Assembly (NCBI GenBank): GCA_030248195.1
Contig: JASAND010005356.1
Coordinates: forward strand, 1 to 64,000
Direction: 5' to 3'
Source of the DNA: Trissonchulus latispiculum
Lineage: Eukaryota > Nematoda > Enoplea > Enoplida > Ironidae
DNA: 64,000 nucleotides
The notes under the pieces were generated by a model. The model saw only the letters and a program-made list of their open reading frames with translations. It did not search any database and had not been told where the DNA came from. Positions 12,952-24,390 of the stretch are shown here, in pieces. The translations under genes and the position numbers were made by a program. Position 1 is the stretch's first letter; each line of letters starts with the position of its first letter.

Positions 12952-13296
12952 GGCCGTTAGTCAGCTCTAAACACCACTGGAAGGGACATTATTTTATTTC
13001 GTGTTCAGAGTGTTTTAAGAGTCTAGTAGATATTGTGAAGTTTGACTATACTGAACTTAATAAAATGCTGTTGACTGACTTTTGACTAATAGGATAAGAC
13101 TAAATTACAGGTGAACAACGATGGTGTGTGATGTTGGAGAACTGTTCGGCCCTGACCAACTGGAAGACGACAAAATGATTACAACGGTTTATTTAATTTC
13201 AACAAAAACTTGACGACGAAATTAGTACAAAACATTAAGTCCACACGAGCACATACAGCTACTGTCATATTTGAGTGCAAAGAAAAAGAAATTTTA

Positions 13297-14001
<705 letters not shown>

Positions 14002-14219
14002 CCTAATAATTAGAATTTACCCTAGCCAATGTTGTGATATTTGATATGTACCTTTGACCTTAAACACAGACTTTGACATAAACTTGGATTCTTCCACTAT
14101 ACTACGCACGCATATATGCTCGGTAAGTCCTGTGTATTAGACCCAAGGTTTCCAAAACAAATGTCAGTCAAATGCCTGGACTGACCTTAATATAAAGAAA
14201 CTTCGTCGCTTGCCCCCTC

Positions 14220-14236
14220 TTTTCTTTCTTTAAGGA

Positions 14237-14272
<36 letters not shown>

Positions 14273-14306
14273 AAAGAAAAAGAAAGAAAAGAAAGAAAGA
14301 AAGAAT
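14220..14306. repeat. Short TTTC/GAAA inverted microsatellite
   Basis: CTTTCTTTCTTTAAGGAAAG starts a short TTTC-to-GAAA inversion. About 60 bases of GAAA variants follow, ending in TCTTTCTTTCC. It probably derives from the same element as the long (GAAA)n tract. Confidence 0.85.
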
Positions 14307-14689
14307 CTTTCTTTCCACTAAAATATGACAGTGGCTGTAAACTTTGACCAATTTCAAACAAAACCACAAAAGTCCGGTAGAAGCCGACAAGCGACAGTAA
14401 ACTTTACCTCCAAGTTATCACAATAATTCCTGACGAATCGAACCCAACCTGACAACTTTGCAACCCAACCACTCTCGAATAATCTACACCCACAACTGCA
14501 CCTAACCAACCCAATATGGAGAACTACATCTATTAGCTAACCAGACCTACGAATTTAAACAGAAGTAATGCAAAATCATTGAACGTTTGTCAAATGTAAT
14601 GTTAATTTCACTTAGGCTTAGCAACTCATGAATAATTTATATCTTTCCTGCCGGTGCTAACTTCACAATATTATACCAGTAACAAGCAG

Positions 14690-15363
14690 TTACTGGGAAA
14701 TCCACTACTTTTGTGTTTCGGTACATTTTAATACTCCAGTATATATTACTGGTTAAAGTAGATAAAACTACTGGAAAATCCAGTATATATTTTGGCGACC
14801 GGAGTATTTTAGGAATCCAGAAGAAATTACTGGAGAAAATCCTGTAGTTTTGGTGTTCGGGGTATTTCTGAAGTCCAGCAGATATTACTAGAGAAACCAG
14901 TAGAAATTACTGGAAAATCCAGTATTTTTGGTGCTCGGGGTATTTCTGGAGTCCAGTAAATATTACTGGAGAAACCAGTAGAAATTACTGGAAAATCCAG
15001 TATTTTTGGTGCTTGGAATATTTCAGGAGTCCAGTAGATATTACTGGGAAAAGTAGTAAAAACTACTGGAAAATCCAGTATTTTTGTGTTTCGACACATT
15101 GTAGGAGTTTGATACTGGATCCAGTACAAAATACTGGAAAATCCAGTAACTTGAACAACCCAAATCCAGTAAATGCTACTAAAACATTTAGTAGAAACTA
15201 CTGGAGAAACCAGTAATTTCGTACTAAGACATTTCCAGTACTTATTACTGGACTACGTCCAGTACTTATTACCCCACCATCCAGTCAAATCTACCAAAGT
15301 CTTTAGTATTTCTGAGCTACTGGAGTTGTTCCAGTAGAAACTACTAAAGTATTTCTAAGAGTG
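14690..15363. repeat. Right CCAGTAG palindromic-word array
   Basis: Inverse-oriented partner of the array at 9423-9985. Units of about 65-95 bp such as CTACTGGAAAATCCAGTATTTTTGGTG recur at least seven times. The last 20 bases mirror the outer end of the left array. Confidence 0.9.
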
Positions 15364-15364
15364 C

Positions 15365-15534
15365 GAGATCTTGGAGAGGTCCCGCTTAGCGTTGTTAAGC
15401 ATGTGTTTATATTCGAGCAAACAGAAATGCACTTATGAGGATTACGGTAGTTTAAGTGGCCTATCAACTGCATTTCAGTTTGCTCGCATATAATCTCACG
15501 CTTAACAACGCTAAGCGGGACCCTCCGAGATCTC
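15365..15534. mobile_element. 170-bp hairpin MITE (GAGATCT ends)
   Basis: GAGATCTTGGAGAGGTCCCG followed by CTTAGCGTTGTTAAGC on the left is mirrored by GCTTAACAACGCTAAGCGGGACC and CTCCGAGATCTC on the right. Inner portions also pair (CAAACAGAAATGCA against TGCATTTCAGTTTG). The whole unit is one imperfect hairpin with no coding capacity. It abuts the right end of the CCAGTAG element. Confidence 0.8.
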
Positions 15535-15539
15535 AGGGG

Positions 15540-17509
15540 ATCCTCTTATATACGTAAATTTAACATAAGGCAGGCAATTAGCCAATCAGACGCGTTTTAG
15601 TGCAAACGCATATTACCCCCTCCCCCGAGATTTCGGCCATAATGTTCCAAGCATCTCGCAGCCCATTTCTAGTAGGAAGAGCTAAGCTAGCAACGACATT
15701 CACTAGACATATAGCGGCCAAACTATCCTATAAGTAAATTTACAACAGTTATCATGGAGCTTACCTGAAACAATAGCCAACTTTGGGAAGAAAGCAAAGA
15801 CGTCTCACTTACAGGGCAACCTATCTGCAAAAGACACTTATTTTAACAATATCCCACTACTACAGAGAGTAATTCCATTTAGCGATGGTCGATGAGTGGT
15901 GGCTGCAGGGCTATTGACCGTGACTGTGACTGTGACTGACTACTGACTATTGACTGTGACCTATTCAGGCAGGACCGATACCTGTTAGGCAAGTGCCAGT
16001 TGTGCCGCCTAGAATTATCAAAATATATAATATTGATTGCAAAAGCAATATGATATCTATGCATATAATAAGACATATATTGGAAAACTAAAAGTATACT
16101 GCTTATTTTATCCAAGCACACACTTTCTAAGCATTTGCATATTTACGCTGCACGTTTTAGAATACGTGTTCCAGTTGCAACATTAGAAATATGCTGCCTG
16201 GGCTTTGGGCCTTGCATGTTGGCCAAAAATGCCAAAATTAGCTCCATTTTAATGTAGGAAATATAATGTAGCCAATGTAGTTCAATGAAATAGGCCCCAC
16301 TAGGTCAATGGACTAAATGATACAGGATCTAGCTGATGCTTTTCCTACTTTGAAATTAGAATTTGGTTTTGTGTACAATTGCTTCTAAGTAGTTTCTCTG
16401 TAAACATTGTGATCGTTTATATAACGGCTGCCACATCTAAGGAAACATCAAATTTTCTTGGTCTTAGTTTCGGTTTTGGTTTTGTAGACAAAAGCAGTAG
16501 TTAGTCGATGGCTTAATTGTGAGAATATTACAACGCAGACACTAATTTTAATGTTAAGCATAAATACTTTTTTTAATGCACTTTACTAGTTACTATCACT
16601 TAATTCCATGGCAGCCAATTCCATAATTCGGATAGTGGAATTATTCTGATTGTTTCTCCAATTTCGGATTTTAACTTGGAATGTTTTTTCCTGTCAAACT
16701 TTGCAAAACTGTTGTCTTCTTGAACGTGTACAGGTTTTTGCTTCTAGAAAAGCTTGCCTTCAGAAAAGTTACTTTGTACAATTGGCAAGTTACTGCAAGT
16801 TATTGATATTGTAAGAATCTACAGAATACCTTAATTTAGCTTATTGTTAGTTGACTCCGACCTCCGTAATGGCTGTGAGCGAACAATAGCATCCTAATGA
16901 GTACTGATGCTTTCCAGCATTTTCTGTTGCCCAGTTGTTGCTCAAGCTCAACTAGCTTCGTTATTGTTTTCCGATATACTTTCGTTTGCGATGAGTTTGC
17001 ATGTGTTGAACGTGCTCTCGCCCCCGAGTCCCGCTCGACAGCTATAGAAGCAACAATACTGTGGCGACGAAGATTGTATTCACTCACTAATCGCTTAATT
17101 AGCGGCTAATTAGTAGCTAGAGTTATGAGCTTTAAAATGTTAATGTACCATTTTTATAGACTTAAGATCCCGCACTGACCTAACCTAGTCTCCGTGCTAC
17201 AAATTATCTGTAGCACCATGTATGTGCTATATGTAGAAACGAATATTTAGTTGAAAAAACTTATATAAGCTAGGCAACAATGTTTACATAGTTTAGTTGG
17301 GAAGTTTTTATAATATGAAATTCAATGACAAAAAATAAACCTTTTTGCAAAAACAACTTGCTTACTGTAGACTGAAAAATTCATACTTAATAATAATCGG
17401 AATTAAAACTATTTAGTTTTATTTACTAAAGCTGCATTATCACTAACGATATGGTGTTGAAGTTGAATAACTCAGATGTAGTAAGTAACTACAGCAAACT
17501 ACTGTAATA
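15540..17509. other. Stretch without recognisable gene
   Basis: AT-rich DNA with a short run of GACTGTGACTGTGACT-type repeats at about 15905-15962. Overlapping frames on both strands at 16836-17109 are uninterrupted, but neither has a recognisable domain. No RNA gene is seen. Confidence 0.55.
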
Positions 17510-18079
17510 ATTTCAAGCAGAGTTGGACGCGGGCCGCGGGTACCCGCAGCGTCCCGCGCGGGCCGATGCGGGCCGATTTTTGTAGTGACAGTGTAACTTT
17601 TTAAGCATAAATTTAATAGCTTTATACAATACTTTTACCTTTGAAATCAGAAAACCTACACTGAATTAACGGATCTTTCTCGATTACCCATACCACCGCT
17701 CATAATTCTTAAAGCTTGGGCAATTGAGCTAAAGTTTGGAATGCGCATGTTTTCGAGCACACTGAGTTCATTGTCTTTGATTTTGCTGAAAAGTTGAAGT
17801 TCTGGATCGTAGAACATCGGTGTCGGTTTTTCGATTCAGCTTTTTGTTAGCTCAATGCAAGCTTACCTAAGTAGTATAAAAATGGGCGTTCTGGCTCAGC
17901 GGAACCTGTGGAGCTTGAGGCCCTTCCTACCCTGCATATATACTACACTTTGTTTACAATGTATACATAAATATGTAAAATTTTGTGGTATCTTATACTT
18001 CTCTCCAACATCAGCACACTGATACAATATAACCAGTTTAAACCGGTTATGATGACTCATCTTAACCTACTTTCCTACC

Positions 18080-18087
18080 TATAAATA
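18080..18087 (+). promoter_or_regulatory. TATA box upstream of gene A (left arm)
   Basis: TATAAATA lies 35 bases before the gene A start codon. It is preserved in the right arm at about 23175-23182 in front of the other copy. Position and conservation in both arms support a core promoter role. The short distance leaves room for only a very short leader. Confidence 0.5.
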
Positions 18088-18114
18088 TAACTCCACACAA
18101 GTAAGTTTTCAGTC

Positions 18115-18649
18115 ATGTCTACTGCATTCATGGCTGTTGCTTGCATTGGTGTTCCGAAATTTGGAGATATTCCCTTGGAGGTTACTGTTCTGATTAAACA
18201 ACACAAGTCCCATCAGCCGGATATACATCATTTGTTTATCCGAGCTCCCTACGATCTGAAGAAACTAACATCAAATCAACAGGAGTCAATCCACTATGTC
18301 ACCAGGCGATCATGTTTCGACTGGGATTGCAGTCCTCATTTACTAACCTGGGATCAAGCAATGGACCTCATCTCCAATATCTTGAAGGAAGCTAATGTTG
18401 ACAAGATTATAACCAAGGGTATTTCCCCAGTGGAACCTAATTCGATCTGGGTTGAGGGAAAGGGGAAACTTTGCCAGGGTAATTGAGGCTGGTACCTTGG
18501 GGGTTCCCAGCTACATGCTATTGAGTGATGACGAAGGCAATGGTTGCTGTCCGGACCACATGCTAAGAGATGGAGCTAAATACTGCTCATCTCACCGAGC
18601 ACATTAACTGCTACACTCAATCCTGAATGAAGAACAAGACAGTGAATAA
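18115..18649 (+). pseudogene. Gene A, left-arm copy, frameshifted
   Basis: Same protein as the right-arm gene A for the first 103 or so codons (start at 18115, frame closing at 18486). One extra base in the run TTTCCCCAGTGG near 18429 shifts the frame; the other arm has TTTCCCGGTGG. Further on, the base equivalent to a glutamine codon in the right arm is part of TAA near 18605, a second lesion. An AATAAA at about 18699 follows the ancestral stop. This copy is therefore broken, while the other copy of the same gene reads through. Confidence 0.8.
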
Positions 18650-18698
18650 CACTTACTGATGCTTGCTATTGTATACCGTATGCTTATTCATATTATTC

Positions 18699-18704
18699 AA
18701 TAAA
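18699..18704 (+). terminator. Polyadenylation signal after gene A (left arm)
   Basis: AATAAA about 50 bases beyond the end of gene A. The right arm has TTTATT at the matching place (about 22556-22561), so the signal is present in both copies. Confidence 0.5.
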
Positions 18705-18744
18705 AAATCAAACCAGTTGGTGTTTATTGATAGCTAGGAATTAC

Positions 18745-19009
18745 GCGTCAGCATGCTTACATGCTTACACGTCAGCATGCTTACATGCTTACGTCAGCAT
18801 GCTTACATGCTTACACGTCAGCATGCTTACATGCTTACGTCAGCATGTTTACACTTACACGTCAGCATGCTTACATGCTTTCGTCAGCATGTTTATACGT
18901 ACACGTCAGCATGCTTTACATGCTTTCGTCAGCATGTTTACACTTACACGTCAGCATGCTTACATGCTTACGTCAACATGTTTACACTACTAGCCGTCAG
19001 CATTCTTAA
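18745..19009. repeat. GCATGC minisatellite, left arm
   Basis: Tandem units of 22-24 bp, cgtcagcatgcttacatgct plus TACA or TA, with variants in which GCTTACATGC is replaced by TTTACACTTAC. The GCATGC core is self-complementary. It lies between genes A and B. Frames through it (Ser-Met-Leu-Thr-Cys repeats) are not treated as genes. Confidence 0.93.
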
Positions 19010-19109
19010 TTTTATATCACAGACAGGTTTACATCTTCGCGATTTATGAAACCTATACAGGTTATGCTGCTAAATTATATTAAAAGAAATTATTGTGAAC
19101 TAAAGAAAA

Positions 19110-19679
19110 ATGTATCTTTGTAAAGTGTGTGGTAAGCAATACTTGCATCGCCAGTCATTGCATCGTCACTCGCACATGGATCACTTAGAAGAATCCGATG
19201 TGCACTCTGATGATTCTGATATGGAAACAAATGCTTCTACAAAGTCAAACCAATCTGATCAGTCGGAGTCTTGCAGCGATTCCAGTGATGAGTCGATAGC
19301 GGATCCTTATGAATATTTCTGGAAAGTCTGTAGAGGCCTCGTCGCTGATAAATACGGTCCGATTATTGATGAAAAGTTTGCAAGCAGTGGTAAAAGAGAT
19401 GATAACACTCTTTATCAGTATTACAACAAACTACTTCCAGAGATGCAAATGGAACTACTGAAAACGACATCTCGCTTGGCAGCATCATTTGACCGAGTGA
19501 AGGAATCATCCACATTTCAAGAAATTGAACAAAGAGTGACAAAGTTGGAGGAGAAGCGACACAAGAGACGCCAATCATCAAATTTGGAGGCTTCATACAT
19601 TAGAGCATTCCAAGAATTACCGGATATTATCAAACAAGTTCTACCTGCGATGCCTCTTTCGAGTGAAGACGAAGAATAA
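19110..19679 (+). CDS. Gene B: C2H2 zinc-finger protein with acidic linker (left arm, intact)
   Basis: A 189-residue frame starting at the first ATG after the minisatellite. Residues 4-25 form one C2H2 zinc finger (CKVCGK then HRHSHMDH). Residues 26-66 are Asp/Ser-rich and acidic. The middle has a hydrophobic patch (DPYEYFWKVCRGLVADKYG) followed by a Lys/Glu/Arg coiled-coil-like segment (around residues 126-150). It ends in an acidic SSEDEE tail. This suggests a small nuclear DNA-binding or scaffold protein encoded by the element. I do not recognise a named family, and no enzyme motif is visible. The right-arm copy has lost the frame, so this is the only readable version in the palindrome. 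No intron is needed. Confidence 0.65.
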   Translation: MYLCKVCGKQYLHRQSLHRHSHMDHLEESDVHSDDSDMETNASTKSNQSDQSESCSDSSDESIADPYEYFWKVCRGLVADKYGPIIDEKFASSGKRDDNTLYQYYNKLLPEMQMELLKTTSRLAASFDRVKESSTFQEIEQRVTKLEEKRHKRRQSSNLEASYIRAFQELPDIIKQVLPAMPLSSEDEE

Positions 19680-21037
19680 AACTGAACGTTATAAGTCTTT
19701 GACCTTACATGTACAATGTAGTGTAATGTATTGTACTGTAATGTATTCAGTGTAATCAATGTATGTATATTAAACATAGTAGCTACTAAGTGTGTTTCGT
19801 AGTTGGGTAGGACAATATTTACTACCTTATAGATCTCCATATGTCAAGGTTATCAACCTGCTCCTAATTAGGAAGATTTTCTACCTACTAAGTAGAAAGT
19901 AGATTAAGAAAGTAGATACATAGAGCACAATGCAGCTGAAATATCAGCAAAATAGTCTAGAATTTATAGATAAAAACAAATAACAGTCCGATGCCAGACT
20001 CAGCATCGCTAGGCAAGTCTTAACTGCAACTGTTCAACTTACGAAATCCAAGATTGACCTCGTTGTCGTAAAGAAACTGACGTTCTTTGGATAGCAAAGT
20101 GTTGAGCGACCACATTATAAGTCTTGACTTGCCCCAAATTGAGAAAATATTTAGTTCTATTATGAATCAACTTCACCTAGATCAATCTCCTTATTTCACC
20201 GACTTCTGTAAAACTAACTGGTTCTTGGTTGCTCCACCAAATTTTAAAAGGCCTCACTAGGCTCCTCACAAATTTTTGCTGCGCCACCAAAAATGCACAA
20301 GAAAACCGTTGCAACTATCTCAAAAACTACTTATCCGATTTTGCTGATTTTTGAACACAAAGGGTATATTAACCAGAAAATTACAATGGTGATAACAGAT
20401 TTAAGCTAAAGACAATACAGGTAAAGATACAAACTATGATAAAGGCAATTGCATTTTAATCCCCTCAGGGCATTTTCAAAATTCGAAAATAGTCAGCTTC
20501 CAGAATTTCAAAGGAAAACAAGTTTTAAACAAGTTTCAACAGTTTTCAAAAATGACTATTTTCAAATTTTGAAAATCCCCTGAGGGAATTAAAATGCAAT
20601 TGCCTTTATCATAGTCTGAATCTTTACCTGTATTGTCTTTAGCTTAAATCTGTTATCACCATTGTAATTTTCTGGTTAAAATACCCTTTGTGTTCAAAAA
20701 ATCAGCAAAATCGAATAAGTAGTTTTTGAGATAGTTGCAACGGTTTTCTTGTGCATTTTTGGTGGCGCAGCAAAAATTTGTGAGGAGCCTAGTGAGGCCT
20801 TCTAAAATTTGGTGGAGCAACCAAGATCCAGTTAGTTTTACAGAAGTCGGTGAAATAAGGAGATTGATCTAGGTGAAGTGGAATCATAATAGAACTGAAT
20901 ATTTTCTCAATTTGGGGCAAGTCAAGACTTATAATGTGGTCGCTCAACACTTTGCTATCCAAAGAACGTCAGTTTCTTTACGACAACGATGTCAATCTTG
21001 GATTTCGTAAGTTGAACAGTTGCAGTTGAGATCATCT

Positions 21038-21069
21038 GGGGGGGGGGGGGGGGGAAAAAAAAAAAAAAA
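21038..21069. repeat. G17A15 homopolymer junction
   Basis: Seventeen G then fifteen A, present only in the right arm. The left arm around 19985-20030 lacks it and reads straight across the homologous sequence apart from small differences. It may be a true insertion or an assembly or sequencing artefact. Confidence 0.9.
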
Positions 21070-21400
21070 TGCTGAGGTCTGGGCCCATCGGACTGTCATT
21101 TGTTTTTATCTATAAATTCTAGACTATTTTTCTGATATTTCAGCTGTATTGTGCTCTAAATGTGTCTGTCTTTCTTAATCTACTTTCTACATAGTAGGTA
21201 GAAAATCTTCCTAATTAGAGCAGAATGACAAATTGACATATGGAGATCTGTAAGGTAGTAAATATTGTCCTACCCAACTACGAAACACACTTAGTAGCTA
21301 CTATGTTTAATATACATACATTGATTACACTGAATACATTACAGTACAATACATTACACTACATTATACATGTAAGGTCAAAGACTTATAACGTTCAGTT

Positions 21401-21969
21401 TTATTCTTCGTCTTCACTCGAAAGAGGCATCGCAGGTAGAACTTGTTTGATACTATCTGGTGATTCTTGGAATGCTCTAATGTATGAAGCCCCCAAATTT
21501 GATGATTGGCGTCTCTTGTGTCGCTTCTCCTCCAACTTTGTCACTCTTTGTTCAATTTCTTGAAATGTGGATGATTCCTTCACTCGGTCAAATGATGCTG
21601 CCAAGCGAGATGTCGTTTTCAGTAGTTCCATTTGCATCTCTGGAAGTAGTTTGTTGTAATACTGATAAAGAGTGTTATCATCTCTTTTACCACTGCTTGC
21701 AAACTTTCTCTATCAATAATCGGACCGTATTTATCAGCGACGAGGCCTCTACAGACTCTCCAGAAATATTCATAAGGATCCGCTATCGACTCATCACTGG
21801 AATCGCTGCAAGACTCCGACTGATCTGATTGGTTTGACTTGTAGAAGCATTTGTTTCCATATCAGAATCATCAGAGTGCACATCGGATTCTTCTATGGAT
21901 CCATGTGTGAGTGACGATGCAATGACTGACGATGCAAGTATTGCTACCACACACTTTACAAAGATACAT
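21401..21969 (-). pseudogene. Gene B, right-arm copy, frameshifted
   Basis: Inverse copy of gene B. In the finger-encoding start, one A of GGTAAGCAA is missing (GGTAGCAA), shifting the frame within the first dozen codons. Near 21710, where the left arm has GATGAAAAG, this arm reads GATAGAGAAAG, giving an in-frame TAG in the original frame. The last 78 codons are still open. The copy is thus dead by at least two changes. Confidence 0.8.
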
Positions 21970-22073
21970 TTTTCTTTAGTTCACAATAATTTCTTTAATA
22001 TAATTTAGCAGCATAACCTGTATAGGTTTCATAAATCCCGCGAAGATGTAAACCTGTCTGTGATATAAAATTA

Positions 22074-22515
22074 AGCATGCTGACGGCTAGTAGTGTGTAA
22101 AACATGTTGACGTAAGCATGTAAGCATGCTGACGTGTAAGTGCAAACATGCTGACGTGTAAGTGTAAACATGCTGACGAAAGCATGTAAGCATGCTGACG
22201 TGTAAGTGTAAACATGCTGACGAAAGCATGTAAGCATGCTGACGTGTAAGTGTAAACATGCTGATGTAAGCATGTAAGCATGCTGACGTAAGCATGTAAG
22301 CATGCTGACGTGTAAGTGTAAACATGCTGACGTAAGCATGTAAGCATGCTGACGTAAGCATGTAAGCATGCTGACGTGTAAGTGTAAACATGCTGACGTA
22401 AGCATGTAAGCATGCTGACGTGTAAGCATGTAAGCATGCTGACGTAAGCATGTAAGCATGCTGACGTGTAAGCATGTAAGCATGCTGACGTGTAAGCATG
22501 TAAGCATGCTGACGC
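22074..22515. repeat. GCATGC minisatellite, right arm
   Basis: Same 22-24 bp units as the left-arm array but about 440 bp instead of about 265 bp, so the two arrays have changed copy number since the arms were identical. Confidence 0.93.
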
Positions 22516-22612
22516 GTAGTTCCTAGCTATCAATAAACACCAACTAGTTTGATTTTTTATTGAATAATATAATAATAAGCATACGGTATACAATAGCAAG
22601 CATCAGTAAGTG

Positions 22613-23146
22613 TTATTCACTGTCTTGTTCTTCATTCAGGATTGAGTGTAGCAGTTGATGAGCTCGGTGAGCTGAGCAGTATTTAGCTCCATCTCTTAGC
22701 ATGTGGTCCGGACAGCAACCATTGCCTTCGTCATCACTCAATAGCATGTAGCTGGGAACCCCCAAGGTACCAGCCTCAATTACCCTGGCAAAGTTTCCCC
22801 TTTCCCTCGACCCAGATCGAATTAGGTTCCACCGGGAAATACCCTTGGTTATAATCTTGTCAACATTAGCTTCCTTCAAGATATTGGAGATGAGGTCCAT
22901 TGCTTGATCCCAGGTTCGTAAATGAGGACTGCAATCCCAGTCGAAACATGATCGCCTGGTGACATAGTGGATTGACTCCTGTTGATTTGATGTTAGTTTC
23001 TTCAGATCGTAGGGAGCTCGGATAAACAAATGATGTATATCCGGCTGATGGGACTTGTGTTGTTTAATCAGAACAGTAACCTCCAAGGGAATATCTCCAA
23101 ATTTCGGAACACCAATGCAAGCAACAGCAATGAATGCAGTAGACAT
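22613..23146 (-). CDS. Gene A: uncharacterised element protein (right arm, intact)
   Basis: A 177-residue frame starting 35 bases after a TATA-like box and followed by a polyadenylation signal. No transmembrane segment is visible. The central part has KKLTSNQQESIHYVTRRSCF, then DWDCSPHL, a helix (WDQAMDLISNILKEA) and the strand-like IITKGIS. The C-terminal third has GVPSYMLLSDDE, then CCPDHML and YCSAHRAHQLLHSIL, a Cys/His cluster that could bind zinc. The order of strand, LT motif, DW, helix, KG strand, GxPS and C-x2-H resembles small proteins repeated in many invertebrate genomes as parts of mobile or virus-like elements, but I cannot name the family. No catalytic triad is clear. The left-arm copy is broken. 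Confidence 0.6.
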   Translation of the reverse strand: MSTAFIAVACIGVPKFGDIPLEVTVLIKQHKSHQPDIHHLFIRAPYDLKKLTSNQQESIHYVTRRSCFDWDCSPHLRTWDQAMDLISNILKEANVDKIITKGISRWNLIRSGSRERGNFARVIEAGTLGVPSYMLLSDDEGNGCCPDHMLRDGAKYCSAHRAHQLLHSILNEEQDSE

Positions 23147-24390
23147 GACTGAAAACTTACTTGTGTGGAGTTATATTTATAGGTAGGAAAGTAGGTTAAG
23201 ATGAGTCATCATAACCGGTTTAAACTGGTTATATTGTATCAGTGTGCTGATGTTGGAGAGAAGTATAAGATACCACAAAATTTTACATATTTATGTATAC
23301 ATTGTAAACAAAGTGTAGTATATATGCAGGGTAGGAAGGGCCTCAAGCTCCACAGGTTCCGCTGAGCCAGAACGCCCATTTTTATACTGCTTACCTACAT
23401 TTTAAGCCTACAGCTTTAGCTTAGACCGAACTATAACAAACACTAGAAAAGAAAAATGGACTTCAGGTTCGTGTTCTACCATCCAGAAGCCCTCTGCTTG
23501 CAAATATTCAACAAAATTTATGACAAAAAATTTTCGGTTTCCTTTGGTCCCCCCCTTGCGAATCGCAAAAATAGAATAGAATAGAATAAAAATAGAAACT
23601 TTTGCGATATATTTGAACTCAGCATCGAAAACATGCCCATTTCGCTCAATTGTTTAAGTTTTAAGAATTTTGAGTGGTGGGGGTAATAGATACAACACTC
23701 GAATTAAGTACTAATTGTACATTTTGCAATGACACGACTAGAGATGCACCGGTGCCGGGGCTGGGGTCAGAGCCAGGCCCCAGTGCAACCCTAACCACGA
23801 CTTAAAAATGTGCAAATTTTGTGTATTGTTAAGTATACTATTAAAACAATTAATTAAGTTCGAAACTAATTATTTGAATACTTAGGGAGGCACCCGGTTG
23901 CCTCCCTGTTGCCTGGAAGAGGCCCTCAAAACAGAAAGCCCTTCAATTTCAAATTTCTCAGCTTATCGTAAGAAATCAGTGCAAACTGCTCTCTATTGAA
24001 GTGTTCGTTCAAGCATGTGAAGTTTTTCCCCGACCAAGTTAGTTTCTCAGTCGGCAGGAAAGCTTTTAGCAGGTTACAGATTTAGAGAAATAACTAAATG
24101 ACATGTTGATTAAATTAGATTAAATTGCGAAGCATTTCTGTAAAAGTACGGAGAGCCTTTTGATAGCAAAATATTCACAATTGTGGCAACTAAAACTTTT
24201 AACTAAATATGGAACTTTTTATACACATTAAATAGTATTCATAACTTAAGATAATGGCATTTATTGTGCGGGCCTTTGCGGGCCGAAAATTGTAGATGCG
24301 GGCCGCGAACCGGACCTGCGCGGGCCGAAAATTTGAGTGCGGGCTGCGCGGCGGGTGTGGGCCGCAAATTTTGGCCCGCGTCCAACTCTG

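Larger units (their letters stand above)
17873..23388. repeat. Giant inverted repeat (arms about 2.6 and 2.8 kb)
   Basis: The left arm, 17873-20494, is the inverse complement of the right arm, 20553-23388. They are separated by only about 58 bp. By eye identity is very high, with scattered substitutions and small indels. The length difference comes mainly from a longer minisatellite in the right arm and a G17A15 tract at 21038-21069. Each arm carries, from outside in: a TATA-like promoter, gene A, the minisatellite, gene B and a non-coding inner part. Gene order is therefore A>B> spacer <B<A. Confidence 0.93.
17518..24390. mobile_element. 6.9-kb hAT-ended element carrying a giant palindrome
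   Basis: The left end CAGAGTTGGACGCGGGCC at 17518 is mirrored by GGCCCGCGTCCAACTCTG ending at 24390. The flanking octamers ATTTCAAG (17510-17517) and TTTTCAAG (24391-24398) agree at seven of eight positions, as expected for an aged hAT-type TSD. Subterminal GCGGGCC words match the element at 6931-9011. The interior is dominated by the palindrome at 17873-23388. Outside it, more diverged inverse similarity continues: the stretch around GCTCATAATTCTTAAAGCTT near 17698 pairs with that near 23650-23690. No hAT transposase is present. The palindromic cassette may be an integral part of the element or an insertion into it. Confidence 0.75.

Noticed and set aside
16836..17109. Overlapping frames on both strands (70-83 codons)
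   Set aside because: No domain, no splice signals and no support from a second copy.
22074..22515. CRISPR array or repeat-protein gene in the minisatellite
   Set aside because: Units are contiguous with no unique spacers, and all three frames are open for the same periodic reason.
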